Positions 42,758-50,896 are shown, counted from the first letter of the stretch. The stretch is DNA of 64,000 nucleotides from Candidatus Bathyarchaeota archaeon (GCA_003151735.1 PLYI01000089.1:20024-84023), one strand, 5' to 3'. A program made the numbers and translations. The notes: generated by a model from the letters alone, not told the origin.

Positions 42758-43249
42758 ATGCCTACTAAACCCGCTTCTTCCGTTGATATATTCGGCTTAC
42801 TATCAAAGGACAGCGGCGATGCTGAGGCGGAAAAGAAGAAGCGAAGACATGAGCTTTTGGAGCCCACAGGCGTTAAAGAGCTTTTTAAAGAAGGCAAAAT
42901 CGACATAAACAAGTTCACATGCGTCGGCGGACAATGCAAACTATGCATAAAAGCCTGCCCAACCAACGCGCTCTACTGGAGCAACGGCAAAGTCGGCGTC
43001 ATCGAGGACCTTTGCGTTTACTGCGGCGCCTGCGTGCTCAACTGCATGGTGGACAATTGCATAAAGGTCGAGAGAAAACGCGAAGATGGCAAAGTGGAAC
43101 GCTTCGGCAAACCCAAAGACGTCATCATGCTTGGCGAAAAAGTTAATGCGCAGAAGCGTTTGACGCGGGTAACGGCAGTTTTGCCGACCGTTGAAGAGTT
43201 CTGTGAAAAACGCGGTCGGGGTAAAAAAGCAAATCTGAATGAGGCATGA
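42758..43249 (+). CDS. 4Fe-4S ferredoxin-type protein
   Basis: About 163 residues with a two-cluster ferredoxin core: CVGGQCKLCIKACPTNAL (about 50-67) and CVYCGACVLNC (about 84-94). The first motif has an unusual extra spacing (C-x4-C-x2-C-x3-CP). N- and C-terminal extensions are basic and unrecognised. Start is either this ATG (MPTKPASS) or a GTG three codons earlier. It overlaps the following methyltransferase gene by 4 bp. Electron partner unknown. Confidence 0.8.
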   Translation: MPTKPASSVDIFGLLSKDSGDAEAEKKKRRHELLEPTGVKELFKEGKIDINKFTCVGGQCKLCIKACPTNALYWSNGKVGVIEDLCVYCGACVLNCMVDNCIKVERKREDGKVERFGKPKDVIMLGEKVNAQKRLTRVTAVLPTVEEFCEKRGRGKKANLNEA

Positions 43250-43865
43250 ACGTGTCGCAGAATAGCTATTGGGAAAGCGCCTATGAGAATGGGGAATTCA
43301 AACACTGGGAGTCTGGCTATCCTTCTCCTGAGCTTATTGCGCTTGCAGCTACCGAGATGCTTCTGAAAAATGCGAGAGTTCTCGATGTTGGGTGTGGAGG
43401 AGGAATTACGCAGTCTTCATGGCTCAATGCGGATTTAAAGTCATAGGAGTCGACATCAGTGCTGCAGCTCTTAGAATTGCAGAAAAAAGAGCAGAAGAAG
43501 CCCATGTTAAAGTTGAGTGGCGCAGAGGAAATGTTCTGAAACTTCCCATTGATGACGAATCTATCGATTTTGTAACCGACCGCGGGCTGTTCCACCTAAT
43601 CGAAGACGCTGATCGCCCCAGATATGCTTCAGAGCTTTTTCGCGTTTTAAAAAACAGGGGATGTGTCCTTATAAGAGGTGCCAGCGCCGAATCTGCGCCT
43701 GACCGATTCAATCCTATAACCGAAGAAGCCCTCAAAAGATTTTTTTCTGCTTTCAAATTTAAGAGAGGTCCAGTTTTGCCGGTTCCGCTCTTCTCAGTGG
43801 AGGGCGCATTGGACGCAAGAATTGTTATGCTGAAGAAAACAGGTCCTAAGAAACTCAGGATTTAG
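43246..43865 (+). pseudogene. SAM-dependent methyltransferase, frameshifted
   Basis: Two overlapping frames together encode one class I methyltransferase of about 206 residues. The first frame reads through motif I (VLDVGCGGG) and then ends in LNADLKS-stop. The second continues NYAVFMAQCGFKVIGVDIS, with motif II Asp, then RGNVLKLPIDDESIDFVTDRGLFHL and the rest. The shift lies at 43402-43406; one extra A (GGAAATT for GGAATT) restores a single frame. Either a sequencing or assembly indel or a recent mutation. Substrate unknown. Confidence 0.8.
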
Positions 43866-45060
43866 CGATTGAGGCAACCGTTGCCGACCGAGTAGATAAT
43901 TCCAATTTACCTCCAAACCCTTTCTTAACAAAAACATTTTCCAGATGTAGCTTATCGCCGATTTTTATTTCCTTTAGGGCTTCAGCTTGCTCTCTCCAAG
44001 CAGAAACACGGACAACGCCGCTCTCATCTTTTAAGTCAAAAGCTGCAAGCTTGATTGTTTCACCCTTGGATGTGGTAACTTCCTTGGAGCCGCCCACCGA
44101 CGAAACGGTGCCTTCAACGTCAACTATTTGGTTCTCAGCTAAACACGCGATTTTTGTAGTATGCAACGCAGCGGGTTGGATGTCGGTGAATGTGTTTGAG
44201 TCAACGTGGACTTCTACGCCGCCGTTTTGCCCTTCTTTCACCCTTGCGTTAATCAACAGCAAACACACGTTCGCCTTCAGGGTCTTTTCTAGCTCGGTTG
44301 CTTTTTCGTTCCAAAAAACCACTGTGGCTTCCCCAGAATCATCCGCTAAAATCAGCCTGGTAACTGTGCCAACGCTTGAGTCGCTTTTGATGAATGTGGA
44401 TTCGCTTAGGATTTCCTTTACTGCGCCTAATAGGTTTATGCTGCCTGATGCGGCGTTTAAGGTGTTGATTTTTGCCGTGAACTTTTCGATAGAGGGGTAT
44501 TCGGTGCCTTTGTTTTCGGATTCATGTTCAACTTGGCTTTTGTTGCCAAGATGCAGCTCAGTTTTGCCATAGCGGTCTTCCCGCGTGTACCCATGCATAA
44601 GCCTAACCGCTTGCCCCGCCTTCAACTCGCCCCTTTCAACCAACTCAGCCTTCTCATTCCACAACACCACCCTCAAAAGACCCTCCATGTCAGCAAACAT
44701 TAAAGTGGCAAATTTACCTGATTTCTCTGCGCCCTGGAAGGTTTTAGCTGGAAAAACAGCGATTAAGCGGCCCGTCACTGTAACATCATATAAACCTGCA
44801 AACAATCGGCTTGTTGAGAGGGTTCCGCTGTTATGAATATTGTTCTGTTGCACCTGAAGGCCGTATTTAGCTGCAATCAACCGCAACAGAGTTTCGTCCC
44901 CAAGTAAACCGCTCGTTCTGGCTCTTTCAGCCTGCAACCTTTCTAGGATTTGCTCTTGGCTGATTAGGGGGTTTTGCCGTTGGATTTCCTGGATTAGGTC
45001 TTGAGTGGTCATTTGGCGCCGACACGATAAAGAAGTGTTGGGGCTTTTAATTTTTTGCAT
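43855..45060 (-). CDS. RPA-like single-stranded-DNA-binding protein (OB folds)
   Basis: A 401-residue protein with a helical N-terminal part (about 17-65, MTTQDLIQEIQ), then three OB-fold units (about 85-185, 195-300, 305-400), each with the FADMEGLLRVVLWNEKA, LADDSGEATVVFWNEKA or LKDESGVVRVSAWREQA repeat typical of archaeal replication factor A. It should coat ssDNA in replication and repair. The ATG at 45060 could be leaderless, with a TATA-like TTTTTAATAAA about 25 bp upstream; the ATG at 45012 is an alternative. No zinc finger is seen. Confidence 0.88.
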   Translation of the reverse strand: MQKIKSPNTSLSCRRQMTTQDLIQEIQRQNPLISQEQILERLQAERARTSGLLGDETLLRLIAAKYGLQVQQNNIHNSGTLSTSRLFAGLYDVTVTGRLIAVFPAKTFQGAEKSGKFATLMFADMEGLLRVVLWNEKAELVERGELKAGQAVRLMHGYTREDRYGKTELHLGNKSQVEHESENKGTEYPSIEKFTAKINTLNAASGSINLLGAVKEILSESTFIKSDSSVGTVTRLILADDSGEATVVFWNEKATELEKTLKANVCLLLINARVKEGQNGGVEVHVDSNTFTDIQPAALHTTKIACLAENQIVDVEGTVSSVGGSKEVTTSKGETIKLAAFDLKDESGVVRVSAWREQAEALKEIKIGDKLHLENVFVKKGFGGKLELSTRSATVASIAKS

Positions 45061-45131
45061 TTCTAAGGACTGCTGACTACGTTTATTAAAAACGCTGATT
45101 CATCTTTTACTTGGACGCTGGAGGCAAATCA

Positions 45132-45392
45132 TTGGATCTCGCAGTTTTTTACGCAGTCGGCATAGCGTTGGTAGTTGTTGGAATCATAGTTGTTGTTGCA
45201 GCCATTGTTCTTGCCTCTATGGGCGGTTCAAAGAAAGGCAAAGTACATGGAGCAGGCGTAATTATGATTGGGCCAATTCCGATAATTTTTGGAACAGACA
45301 AAAAATCAGTTAAGACTGTTTTGGCGTTGGCTTTAGCCATCACCATTGTTGTCTTAATAATTATAATTGTGAATTATTGGTTTTTGAGGTAA
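45132..45392 (+). CDS. DUF131-family small membrane protein (copy 1)
   Basis: An 86-residue protein with hydrophobic segments at about 3-30 and 60-83 and the motif GAGVIMIGPIPIIFGTD between them, characteristic of the archaeal DUF131 family of unknown function. TTG at 45132 is chosen because GGAGG (45120-45124) lies seven bases upstream; an earlier TTG at 45111 lacks a site. A paralogue follows six bp after the stop. Confidence 0.75.
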   Translation: MDLAVFYAVGIALVVVGIIVVVAAIVLASMGGSKKGKVHGAGVIMIGPIPIIFGTDKKSVKTVLALALAITIVVLIIIIVNYWFLR

Positions 45393-45398
45393 CTTGAC

Positions 45399-45692
45399 TT
45401 GTTGAGTGATGAGAAAGCTGACGATGAAGGCATCGGCGTCTCCGGCAGGCTTTTGGGTTTTTTGCTTTTAGGAATAACTTTGGTTTTTGTTGGCATAGCA
45501 GTTTTGGTAGTTGCCTCATTGGCTTTGGGTTCAGGAAGTGTTGGCGGCGTAATTTTGATCGGTCCGATTCCTATTGTTTTCGGCGCTGGATCTGATGCTG
45601 GCTTACTCATAGCAGTAAGCATAATCCTCACTGTCATAAGCATGATTTTCTTTTTGATAATGAATAGGCGAGCGAGAAGGTTTAGCGGCTAA
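45399..45692 (+). CDS. DUF131-family small membrane protein (copy 2)
   Basis: A 97-residue paralogue of the preceding gene with the same GGVILIGPIPIVFGAGSD motif between two hydrophobic segments. It starts at TTG with GAGGT eight bases upstream, overlapping the 3' end of copy 1. The N-terminal DEKADDEGIGVSG stretch is acidic and differs from copy 1. Tandem duplicates diverged well beyond recent duplication. Function unknown. Confidence 0.75.
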   Translation: MLSDEKADDEGIGVSGRLLGFLLLGITLVFVGIAVLVVASLALGSGSVGGVILIGPIPIVFGAGSDAGLLIAVSIILTVISMIFFLIMNRRARRFSG

Positions 45693-45701
45693 AAAGAGGT
45701 T

Positions 45702-45827
45702 TTACTGGCTTACTTGTTCTTCTTCATCTTTGCCATAATAAGCGTACAGGAAGATTAGCAGTAAAGCAATGAACACTGAGCCCATAAGGACATATTGTAA
45801 ACTTATGAAGTATGCGCCTAGATCCAT
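45702..45827 (-). CDS. 41-residue single-pass membrane peptide
   Basis: A short ORF beginning MDLGAYFISLQYVLMG and ending GKDEEEQVSQ, with one hydrophobic segment at about residues 10-31 and a strongly acidic tail. GGAG lies eight bases before the ATG. It fills the gap between the DUF131 pair and the SWIM-domain gene. No homologue is known to me; translation is likely from the ribosome site and membrane-protein-like composition. Confidence 0.4.
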   Translation of the reverse strand: MDLGAYFISLQYVLMGSVFIALLLIFLYAYYGKDEEEQVSQ

Positions 45828-45875
45828 CGAGGGTTCTCCTTGTATATTTACTCTATTGTTGTAGCATCTTCATAT

Positions 45876-46286
45876 TTAAGCAGTAGCTTTTTTCCACTCA
45901 TTCATCAACATGTCAAAGCACTCATCGTTTTCCTCAATCAACTCAAACCAACCTAAATTCTGCGCAATCTTCTGCGTTAACAAGTGATAGCACATGTGCA
46001 CCTTCTTATCTAAAACGCGGAAGTAGAAGTCGTCGCAGGTGCAGAATTCCGCTTCAGGCATAATCAAATAATCGCGCTCTCTGCCCACAACAATCCAAAC
46101 TGTTCTGCCGCTTGGCCTAAAAACGTACTTTTTGACTCTGCCTTCCTTTAGGGCATCGAGCGCTTTTGTGAATCTGGATCCGAAAAGCTCGTAGAGTTCT
46201 GTGAGGTTTTCGCCTGACAGTTTGCCCGCTGTTTTTGCTTCCCGGCAGATAGCATTTAACGTGTCAATTTCCGAATTGCCGCTCAT
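45876..46286 (-). CDS. SWIM zinc-finger protein
   Basis: A 136-residue protein with a SWIM-type site CTC-x13-CYH (about residues 83-100), matching CxCx(n)CxH. The part before it (KKYVFRPSGRTVWIVVGRERDYLIM) forms the usual beta-strands. Archaeal SWIM proteins of this size are linked to RadA-like recombination mediators (SWS1 type) in some lineages; no RadA paralogue is visible nearby, so that role is only a possibility. Confidence 0.75.
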   Translation of the reverse strand: MSGNSEIDTLNAICREAKTAGKLSGENLTELYELFGSRFTKALDALKEGRVKKYVFRPSGRTVWIVVGRERDYLIMPEAEFCTCDDFYFRVLDKKVHMCYHLLTQKIAQNLGWFELIEENDECFDMLMNEWKKATA

Positions 46287-46334
46287 CTTGCACTGCTACT
46301 CAATGACTAATGTGAAAGTGGAGTTTTTAGGCTT

Positions 46335-46934
46335 TTAGCCTATATCGATTAGTTCGCCCTTAGGCTTGCTTGGAACCTCAGCTTTGGGAAGCACAACTTC
46401 TAAGACCCCGTTTTTGTAGCTAGAGTTTGCCTCTTTAACCTTAACTTTAGCGGGCAACGCAACTTCCTTGTAGTACTTATACTGGGGTGTATCAACTGAA
46501 ATTTCCAATGAATCTTCGGTGCCGTGTAGTTTTATATCTGTTTTTTCTACGCCTGGCAACTCCGCAACAACATGGACATCTTCGTTGGTTTCCACGATGT
46601 CCACAAGCGGCTCCCGTTCCTCCTTAACCTGCGGCGGTCCCTTGAGGCCTTTTTTCAGGTTGCCGAACTCTTGAATTTCAGGTTTCCCATCAGGGCCTAT
46701 CTTCATGCTGTAACCATAAACAAATGGACCCATCTCCTTAACTGTGCTGCCGTCTGGCAATTTACGTTCCTTAACGTATTCTTTGGGCACTTTATCGGTG
46801 AAGTTTTTGAGTTCTTCATCCATCATCTTTTCCATTTCCCGGAACATGTCATCTATGTTGCCGAAAAACGGATCCTTCGATCGGCTTCGGCGTTTCTTGA
46901 ACCATTCGGAGTAATCATCATTATCTGAAGACAT
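46335..46934 (-). CDS. Hsp20/alpha-crystallin small heat-shock protein
   Basis: A 199-residue small heat-shock protein. An acidic, helical N-terminal region (about 1-100, with FFGNIDDMFREMEKMMDEEL) precedes the alpha-crystallin domain (VDIVETNEDVHVVAELPGVEKTDIKLH to NGVLEVVLPK, about 105-188). It holds unfolding proteins in oligomers. There is no clear IxI/V tail motif. The AATAAATTTA sequence about 35 bp upstream may be the TATA box. Confidence 0.88.
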   Translation of the reverse strand: MSSDNDDYSEWFKKRRSRSKDPFFGNIDDMFREMEKMMDEELKNFTDKVPKEYVKERKLPDGSTVKEMGPFVYGYSMKIGPDGKPEIQEFGNLKKGLKGPPQVKEEREPLVDIVETNEDVHVVAELPGVEKTDIKLHGTEDSLEISVDTPQYKYYKEVALPAKVKVKEANSSYKNGVLEVVLPKAEVPSKPKGELIDIG

Positions 46935-47100
46935 ACAGTCACCAACAATAGTTTGGGGTTTTCAATCCAATAAATTTATTGTTACAAACATATGGGGTTA
47001 GATGTTGAAGTTAAGCGGTTGTGTCCTGTTTGTTGAAAAAATAGACAACGCTTTATTAATTAGCTGATTTTTTTGCACTAAATTTTAATTCAATGCACCC

Positions 47101-47124
47101 AAAAAAGGCTAACTCTTAAGTTAG
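47101..47124 (-). terminator. Hairpin plus U-tract terminator of the PRC-barrel gene
   Basis: On the minus strand CTAACT-TAAG-AGTTAG (6-bp stem) is followed by CC and TTTTTT. It lies about 45 bp beyond the PRC-barrel stop codon. The rest of the 235-bp gap up to the Hsp20 gene shows only AT-rich promoter-like sequence. Confidence 0.55.
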
Positions 47125-47169
47125 ATGTATTCCCCCGTCATCGAAAGCGTCTAGCTGAATCTTAAGCTA

Positions 47170-47460
47170 TCATTCTCGGCATTCGTAAATTTCTGGGTGT
47201 TTAGTTAATTCGTCAAGAGTCTTGTTTAACAATATGTTGTCTCCAACTTTAGAGACTAATGATGTGGGTACGCATACAGTTGAGCTTCTGATGAATCTTT
47301 TTTTGAATCCAAGGTCCTCGGATGCTGGTTTTGATAACTTCACATGTAGATGAGTAACTTGCCAATTGTCAGTGTTCATTTCTACTCCATTAAGTTCCCC
47401 AAGATCGAAACCGCCTGCACAAATAACAAACTTTCCAGAAATTTTATCAAAACTTACCAA
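47170..47460 (-). CDS. PRC-barrel-like domain protein
   Basis: A 96-residue protein resembling stand-alone archaeal PRC-barrel proteins: FVICAGGFDLGELNGVEMNTDNWQVTHLHVKLS, then the VCVPTSLVSKVGDNILLNKTLDEL ending. Such proteins act in RNA metabolism or cell division scaffolds in different archaea; the role here is open. It starts at TTG with GGTGA five bases upstream. No partner gene is adjacent. Confidence 0.65.
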   Translation of the reverse strand: MVSFDKISGKFVICAGGFDLGELNGVEMNTDNWQVTHLHVKLSKPASEDLGFKKRFIRSSTVCVPTSLVSKVGDNILLNKTLDELTKHPEIYECRE

Positions 47461-47904
47461 AATAAATCACCATTTTAGAATAAATAGAATCTGGAATATA
47501 TTTCTTTTCATACTTTTACTGTACCGAAATAAGCTAAAATTTTAAAAAAAGAAGTTAAGGAGTAAATTTTCCTATTGAACGCGAATATTTTTTTTAACCA
47601 ATTAGCGTGCTTAGTACCTGCAGGATGCTTCTTATAATTCCACCACTTAGCACGTGGTGGTGGACTAAACTTTAATCCAACCAACTTCTTGAAACTAATT
47701 AAACAATAAACAAAAAAAAAAACAACGTTCATTTCTTAATTGCAGTGAAACCTAAAAGTACCAAAAGTTCAATTCTTAACCACTTTTGCATTATAAAAGA
47801 TTGCGAAATAAGGGCAGCTAATCGAGTATCTACTCCGAAAATACAATTTCCCTTTTCTTGTGTAAAAAAAGAAGTCGAGGGTTTGTGACCTGCTGCTTGT
47901 TTGT
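47461..47904. other. Gene-poor AT-rich stretch with one hairpin
   Basis: No convincing gene in 444 bp. A perfect inverted repeat, CCACCAC-N7-GTGGTGG, lies at 47641-47661. A minus-strand 74-codon ORF (47508-47732) covers it and contains the protein-like stretch PPPRAKWWNYKKHP, but it has no ribosome site and matches no family I know; it could be a gene remnant. The rest is A/T runs. Confidence 0.4.
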
Positions 47905-48339
47905 TTATGTAAGTTTGTTGCCGCATTCGCCGCAGAAGCTGGTACCCGCAGGGTTTTTAGCTCCACACTTGGGGCATACTTTCAATCCTAGTGGTGCTCC
48001 GCAGTTATTGCAGAATTTGCCTGAACCGGCTGGTTTTCCACATATAGGGCAAATTGTTTGTCTTTGTGTTATTTCACCTGTGTAGGCTTGGGTGGTTTCG
48101 GCTTTTTGTTTTATGTCTGCGACCATTTTTTCGGCTCTGGCTGCGGCTACTTCAGTGCTTTCCCTTGGGGCATCGTCAGTGCATAGCCACTCCTGTTCGT
48201 TCCAGTCATTTTCGCAGACGTATTTGTGGCATCTGGGGCATCTGTGGAAGTGTCTTTTAGCTTCGTTTTGGGCGAGTTCGAATGCCTGTTCGTGCTCCTT
48301 ATGCCATTCTGGTGTAATGCCTTGGAATCGTTCGCTCAT
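47905..48339 (-). CDS. Double zinc-ribbon protein, apparently 5'-truncated
   Basis: 144 residues from ATG 48339, with one CPRCHKYVC...WLC site near residues 34-52 and two C-terminal zinc ribbons (CPICGK...FCNNCG and CPKCGA...FCGECG). The frame stays open upstream to 48435 and encodes a plausible extension (GLGQVASIGSEL, GGDYTLQRGADAM) with no start codon, so the N-terminus of a longer gene seems lost. It faces another 5'-truncated gene at about 48.42 kb. Confidence 0.65.
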   Translation of the reverse strand: MSERFQGITPEWHKEHEQAFELAQNEAKRHFHRCPRCHKYVCENDWNEQEWLCTDDAPRESTEVAAARAEKMVADIKQKAETTQAYTGEITQRQTICPICGKPAGSGKFCNNCGAPLGLKVCPKCGAKNPAGTSFCGECGNKLT

Positions 48340-48412
48340 GGCGTCTGCGCCTCGCTGAAGTGTGTAGTCTCCGCCACGCCCAGCTAGTTCTGATCCGATG
48401 GAGGCGACTTGA

Positions 48413-48766
48413 CCAAGCCCATTGAACCCTGCGGGTCAAGTTGTAAAGACTTTCACTTTTCCAGTCGGAAGCTATATCTATAGAGTAGCAGCGATAACTA
48501 ATCCGACTTCTATTGATTTCCCAACTCCAACCCCAAATCCTACTTCTGTTGTTACCCCGACTCCTGCTCCCACTATCACACCAACTCCAAGCCCAACTCT
48601 TGTTGTCACTCCAACTCCAGTTAGAACCGCAACTCCACCCTTCTCCACAACTTCACCTTCGGCAATCAATCTTCAAACAATCATCCTCAGCATTGTACTT
48701 GCAACAGTTGCAGCGGCAGCCGTAGCGCTATTTGTTTTGTTCTATCGAAGAAAGAAAGGTCCTTGA
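48413..48766 (+). pseudogene. C-terminal part of a cell-surface protein (Pro-Thr stalk and membrane anchor)
   Basis: The open frame starts just after an in-frame stop at 48410-48412; only a TTG at 48422 without ribosome site is available. It encodes the end of a beta-type domain (TFTFPVGSYIYRVAA), a stalk of repeated TPTPxPT units, then one transmembrane segment and the RRKKGP tail. This is the usual C-terminal anchor of a large archaeal exported protein, with the globular part missing. The ending is intact. Confidence 0.6.
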
Positions 48767-48920
48767 AATTCATTAATGCGGAGGCTTTTCAGTTAAATAT
48801 TTAGTTGACAAGCCAATTTTTCCAATAATTTTTAAGTAGATATGCTGGAAAAAAACTTTAAAAGTTTAAATGAAGGAAAACAAACTAAAAAGGCACGGCT
48901 AGAAAAAAAGGGGGCAAATT

Positions 48921-49028
48921 GCCGGGGTAGCCTAGCCTGGCTAGGGCGCCAGACTCATAATCTGGAGTTTGCAAGGGGCAAGCGCCTACAACCAGAAGTC
49001 GCGGGCTCGAATCCCGCCCCCGGCACCA
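48921..49028 (+). tRNA. tRNA-Met (CAU), elongator type, with a predicted 30-nt intron
   Basis: Acceptor arms GCCGGGG (48921-48927) and CCCCGGC (49018-49024) pair fully, and CCA is encoded. The anticodon arm is CCAGA-CTCATAA-TCTGG, with anticodon CAT. The T arm is GCGGG-CTCGAAT-CCCGC. Between the anticodon stem and T arm are 35 nt in place of five. Removing 48968-48997 leaves the variable loop AGGTC, usual for archaeal tRNA-Met. The D arm and acceptor resemble elongator rather than initiator tRNA. Confidence 0.9.
48968..48997 (+). other. Predicted tRNA intron in the variable loop (position 45/46)
   Basis: CTGG at the end of the anticodon stem (48962-48965) can pair with CCAG in the intron (48992-48995). 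This leaves 3-nt bulges AG^T and AA^G at the two cut sites and a TTG/CAA helix inside the intron. That is a relaxed bulge-helix-bulge, lacking the outer helix. Non-canonical location; exact borders are inferred from the restored variable loop. Confidence 0.65.
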
Positions 49029-49076
49029 CTTTTTAAATAAGCCAATGTGTATCCTTTGGAAAAGGTGCCATAGTTC

Positions 49077-50684
49077 ATGGACGCTAAATGTAAGCCTTGG
49101 TTCAACATGTGGCCAGCTGATGTGCCAAAAAGCATAAAATACCCTGACATACCTCTCCATGGTCTTCTACAAAAAACAGCTGAAGAACACCCCGAAAAAC
49201 TTGCTTTAGTCTTCGGAGAAGGGCAAATAACTTATGCCCAGTTGGAATCGCTGTCAAATCAGTTTGCAAATGCTCTTGTTGGATTGAATGTAAAAAAGGG
49301 TGACCGAGTGGCACTTTTCCTGCCTAATATTCCGCAGTTTGTTATTGCTTACTTTGGAGCTCTTAAGGCGGGAGCAGTTGTTACAGCGATTAGCCCCATG
49401 CATCGTGAACGCGAAGTTGAGTTACAATTGAACGATTCAGGAGCCCAAATCATAGTTACTCTGGATTCGCTTTTCCCCATTGTGGATAAAGTTAGGGAAA
49501 AAACCCAACTGAAAAATGTTGTAGTCACAGGCATAGATGAGTTTGGTTCCCCAAATACGCTGTCTTTTCAGCAGTTACTCGAAGGCAAGCCAGACACAGC
49601 CCTAAAAATAAAGATAAATCCCAGCGAAGATTTGGCAGCGCTTCAATACACAGGAGGCACCACGGGAACAGCTAAAGGCGCCATGTTAACCCACACCAAC
49701 TTGGTTTCAAACGCCCTTGCCTTCGCCGCATGGATAAAAGGCACAGAAACCCAAGAAACATTCCTAACAGCGCTGCCCCTGTTCCACATTTACGGCATGA
49801 CCACAAGCATGACTGTGCCCATCAGTTTAGCTGCAAAAATAGTTCTTCTACCCAAATTCGATCCCAAAAAAGTCCTGGAAATAATTCAAAAATGTAAAGT
49901 CACGGTTTTCTGTGGAGTCCCAACCATGTATTCAGCGTTGCTGGCTAACCATGAACTGGGCAAATACGATTTAACATCCATTCGTGTATGCATATCTGGC
50001 GCTTCTTCTCTTCCGCCTCAAGTCCAAAAGAGATTTATGGAAATCTCAGGAGGGTTTCTTGCGGAAGGGTACGGGTTGACTGAGGCATCGCCTGTTACGC
50101 ATTGCACTCCTGTTGATTTGTCGATGAAAACGGTGAAGGTAGGCTCAATCGGGTTTCCCCTGCCAGATACAGACGCCAAAATAGTTGATTTGGAAACAGG
50201 CGAAAAAACGCTTGGGCAGGGTGAAGTGGGCGAGTTAGCTGTGAAGGGACCGCAGGTGATGAAGGGGTACTGGCAGAAACCTGATGAAACCGAATTGGTG
50301 CTTCGCGACGGCTGGCTTCTAACGGGGGACATCGCACGCATAGACGCCGACGGCTACTTCTACATTACTGACCGCAAAAAAGACCTCATCAAATACAAAG
50401 ATTACAGCGTCTACCCAAGAGAAATTGAAGACGTTCTCTACGAGCATCCGGCAGTGAAGTTGTGTGCGGTTGTCGGTAAACCCGATCAGGTGGCAGGTGA
50501 AGTTCCGAAGGCTTTCATAGTGCTAAAAGAAGGCATGGCACTGTCAGCAGAGGAAATTTTGGCTTTCGTTAACGACAAAGTGGCGCCCTACAAGGCAATC
50601 CGCGAGGTTGAATTCCGAAAAGAATTACCCATCAGTTCAGCAGGCAAAGTCTTAAGGCGAATACTCAAAGAAGAAAAACCATAA
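49077..50684 (+). CDS. AMP-forming acyl-CoA synthetase (fatty-acid CoA ligase-like)
   Basis: A 535-residue ANL-superfamily enzyme. The P-loop YTGGTTGTAKGAMLTH (about residue 192), GYGLTEASP, the TGDIARIDADGYFYITDRKKDLIK hinge region and the C-terminal Lys in SSAGKVLRR are present. It adenylates a carboxylic acid and forms the CoA thioester. Medium- to long-chain acids or aryl acids are possible; substrate cannot be read from sequence. It follows the tRNA by 48 bp, with AAAGGTG (49062-49068) eight bases before ATG. Confidence 0.9.
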   Translation: MDAKCKPWFNMWPADVPKSIKYPDIPLHGLLQKTAEEHPEKLALVFGEGQITYAQLESLSNQFANALVGLNVKKGDRVALFLPNIPQFVIAYFGALKAGAVVTAISPMHREREVELQLNDSGAQIIVTLDSLFPIVDKVREKTQLKNVVVTGIDEFGSPNTLSFQQLLEGKPDTALKIKINPSEDLAALQYTGGTTGTAKGAMLTHTNLVSNALAFAAWIKGTETQETFLTALPLFHIYGMTTSMTVPISLAAKIVLLPKFDPKKVLEIIQKCKVTVFCGVPTMYSALLANHELGKYDLTSIRVCISGASSLPPQVQKRFMEISGGFLAEGYGLTEASPVTHCTPVDLSMKTVKVGSIGFPLPDTDAKIVDLETGEKTLGQGEVGELAVKGPQVMKGYWQKPDETELVLRDGWLLTGDIARIDADGYFYITDRKKDLIKYKDYSVYPREIEDVLYEHPAVKLCAVVGKPDQVAGEVPKAFIVLKEGMALSAEEILAFVNDKVAPYKAIREVEFRKELPISSAGKVLRRILKEEKP

Positions 50685-50686
50685 AC

Positions 50687-50896
50687 CTACCCTTTTCTCT
50701 TCCAAACTTTAAGAACGATTTTTTCACCTATCCAAGCAAAAAACAACAAAACACAGAATGGCCCTAGGAAGAAAGCGAAAACTAAGTCGTTGTTGTTGGT
50801 GGCTGCTTGCCCGAAAATGTTCGGGTAGAGTGCAATGCCCGCGATAACTAAGCATGCGGTCAAAATAAATGCAGCAGCAAACGTTACTCCTTTCAT
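50687..50896 (-). CDS. Small two-helix membrane protein
   Basis: A 69-residue protein with hydrophobic segments at about 4-24 and 38-58 and a basic tail (KVWKRKG). Convergent with the acyl-CoA synthetase, 2 bp apart. No family recognised, and no good ribosome site is seen, so expression is only probable. Confidence 0.45.
   Translation of the reverse strand: MKGVTFAAAFILTACLVIAGIALYPNIFGQAATNNNDLVFAFFLGPFCVLLFFAWIGEKIVLKVWKRKG

Noticed and set aside
47641..47661. CRISPR repeat or transposon end
   Set aside because: A single inverted repeat with no spaced copies, no transposase and no target duplication. No CRISPR array was seen anywhere in the window.
47508..47732. Minus-strand 74-codon ORF
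   Set aside because: No ribosome site and no recognised family; kept only as a note because of a protein-like stretch.
48842..49036. Plus-strand 64-codon ORF across the tRNA region
   Set aside because: It is overlapped almost entirely by the tRNA-Met, has no ribosome site, and its composition follows the tRNA sequence.
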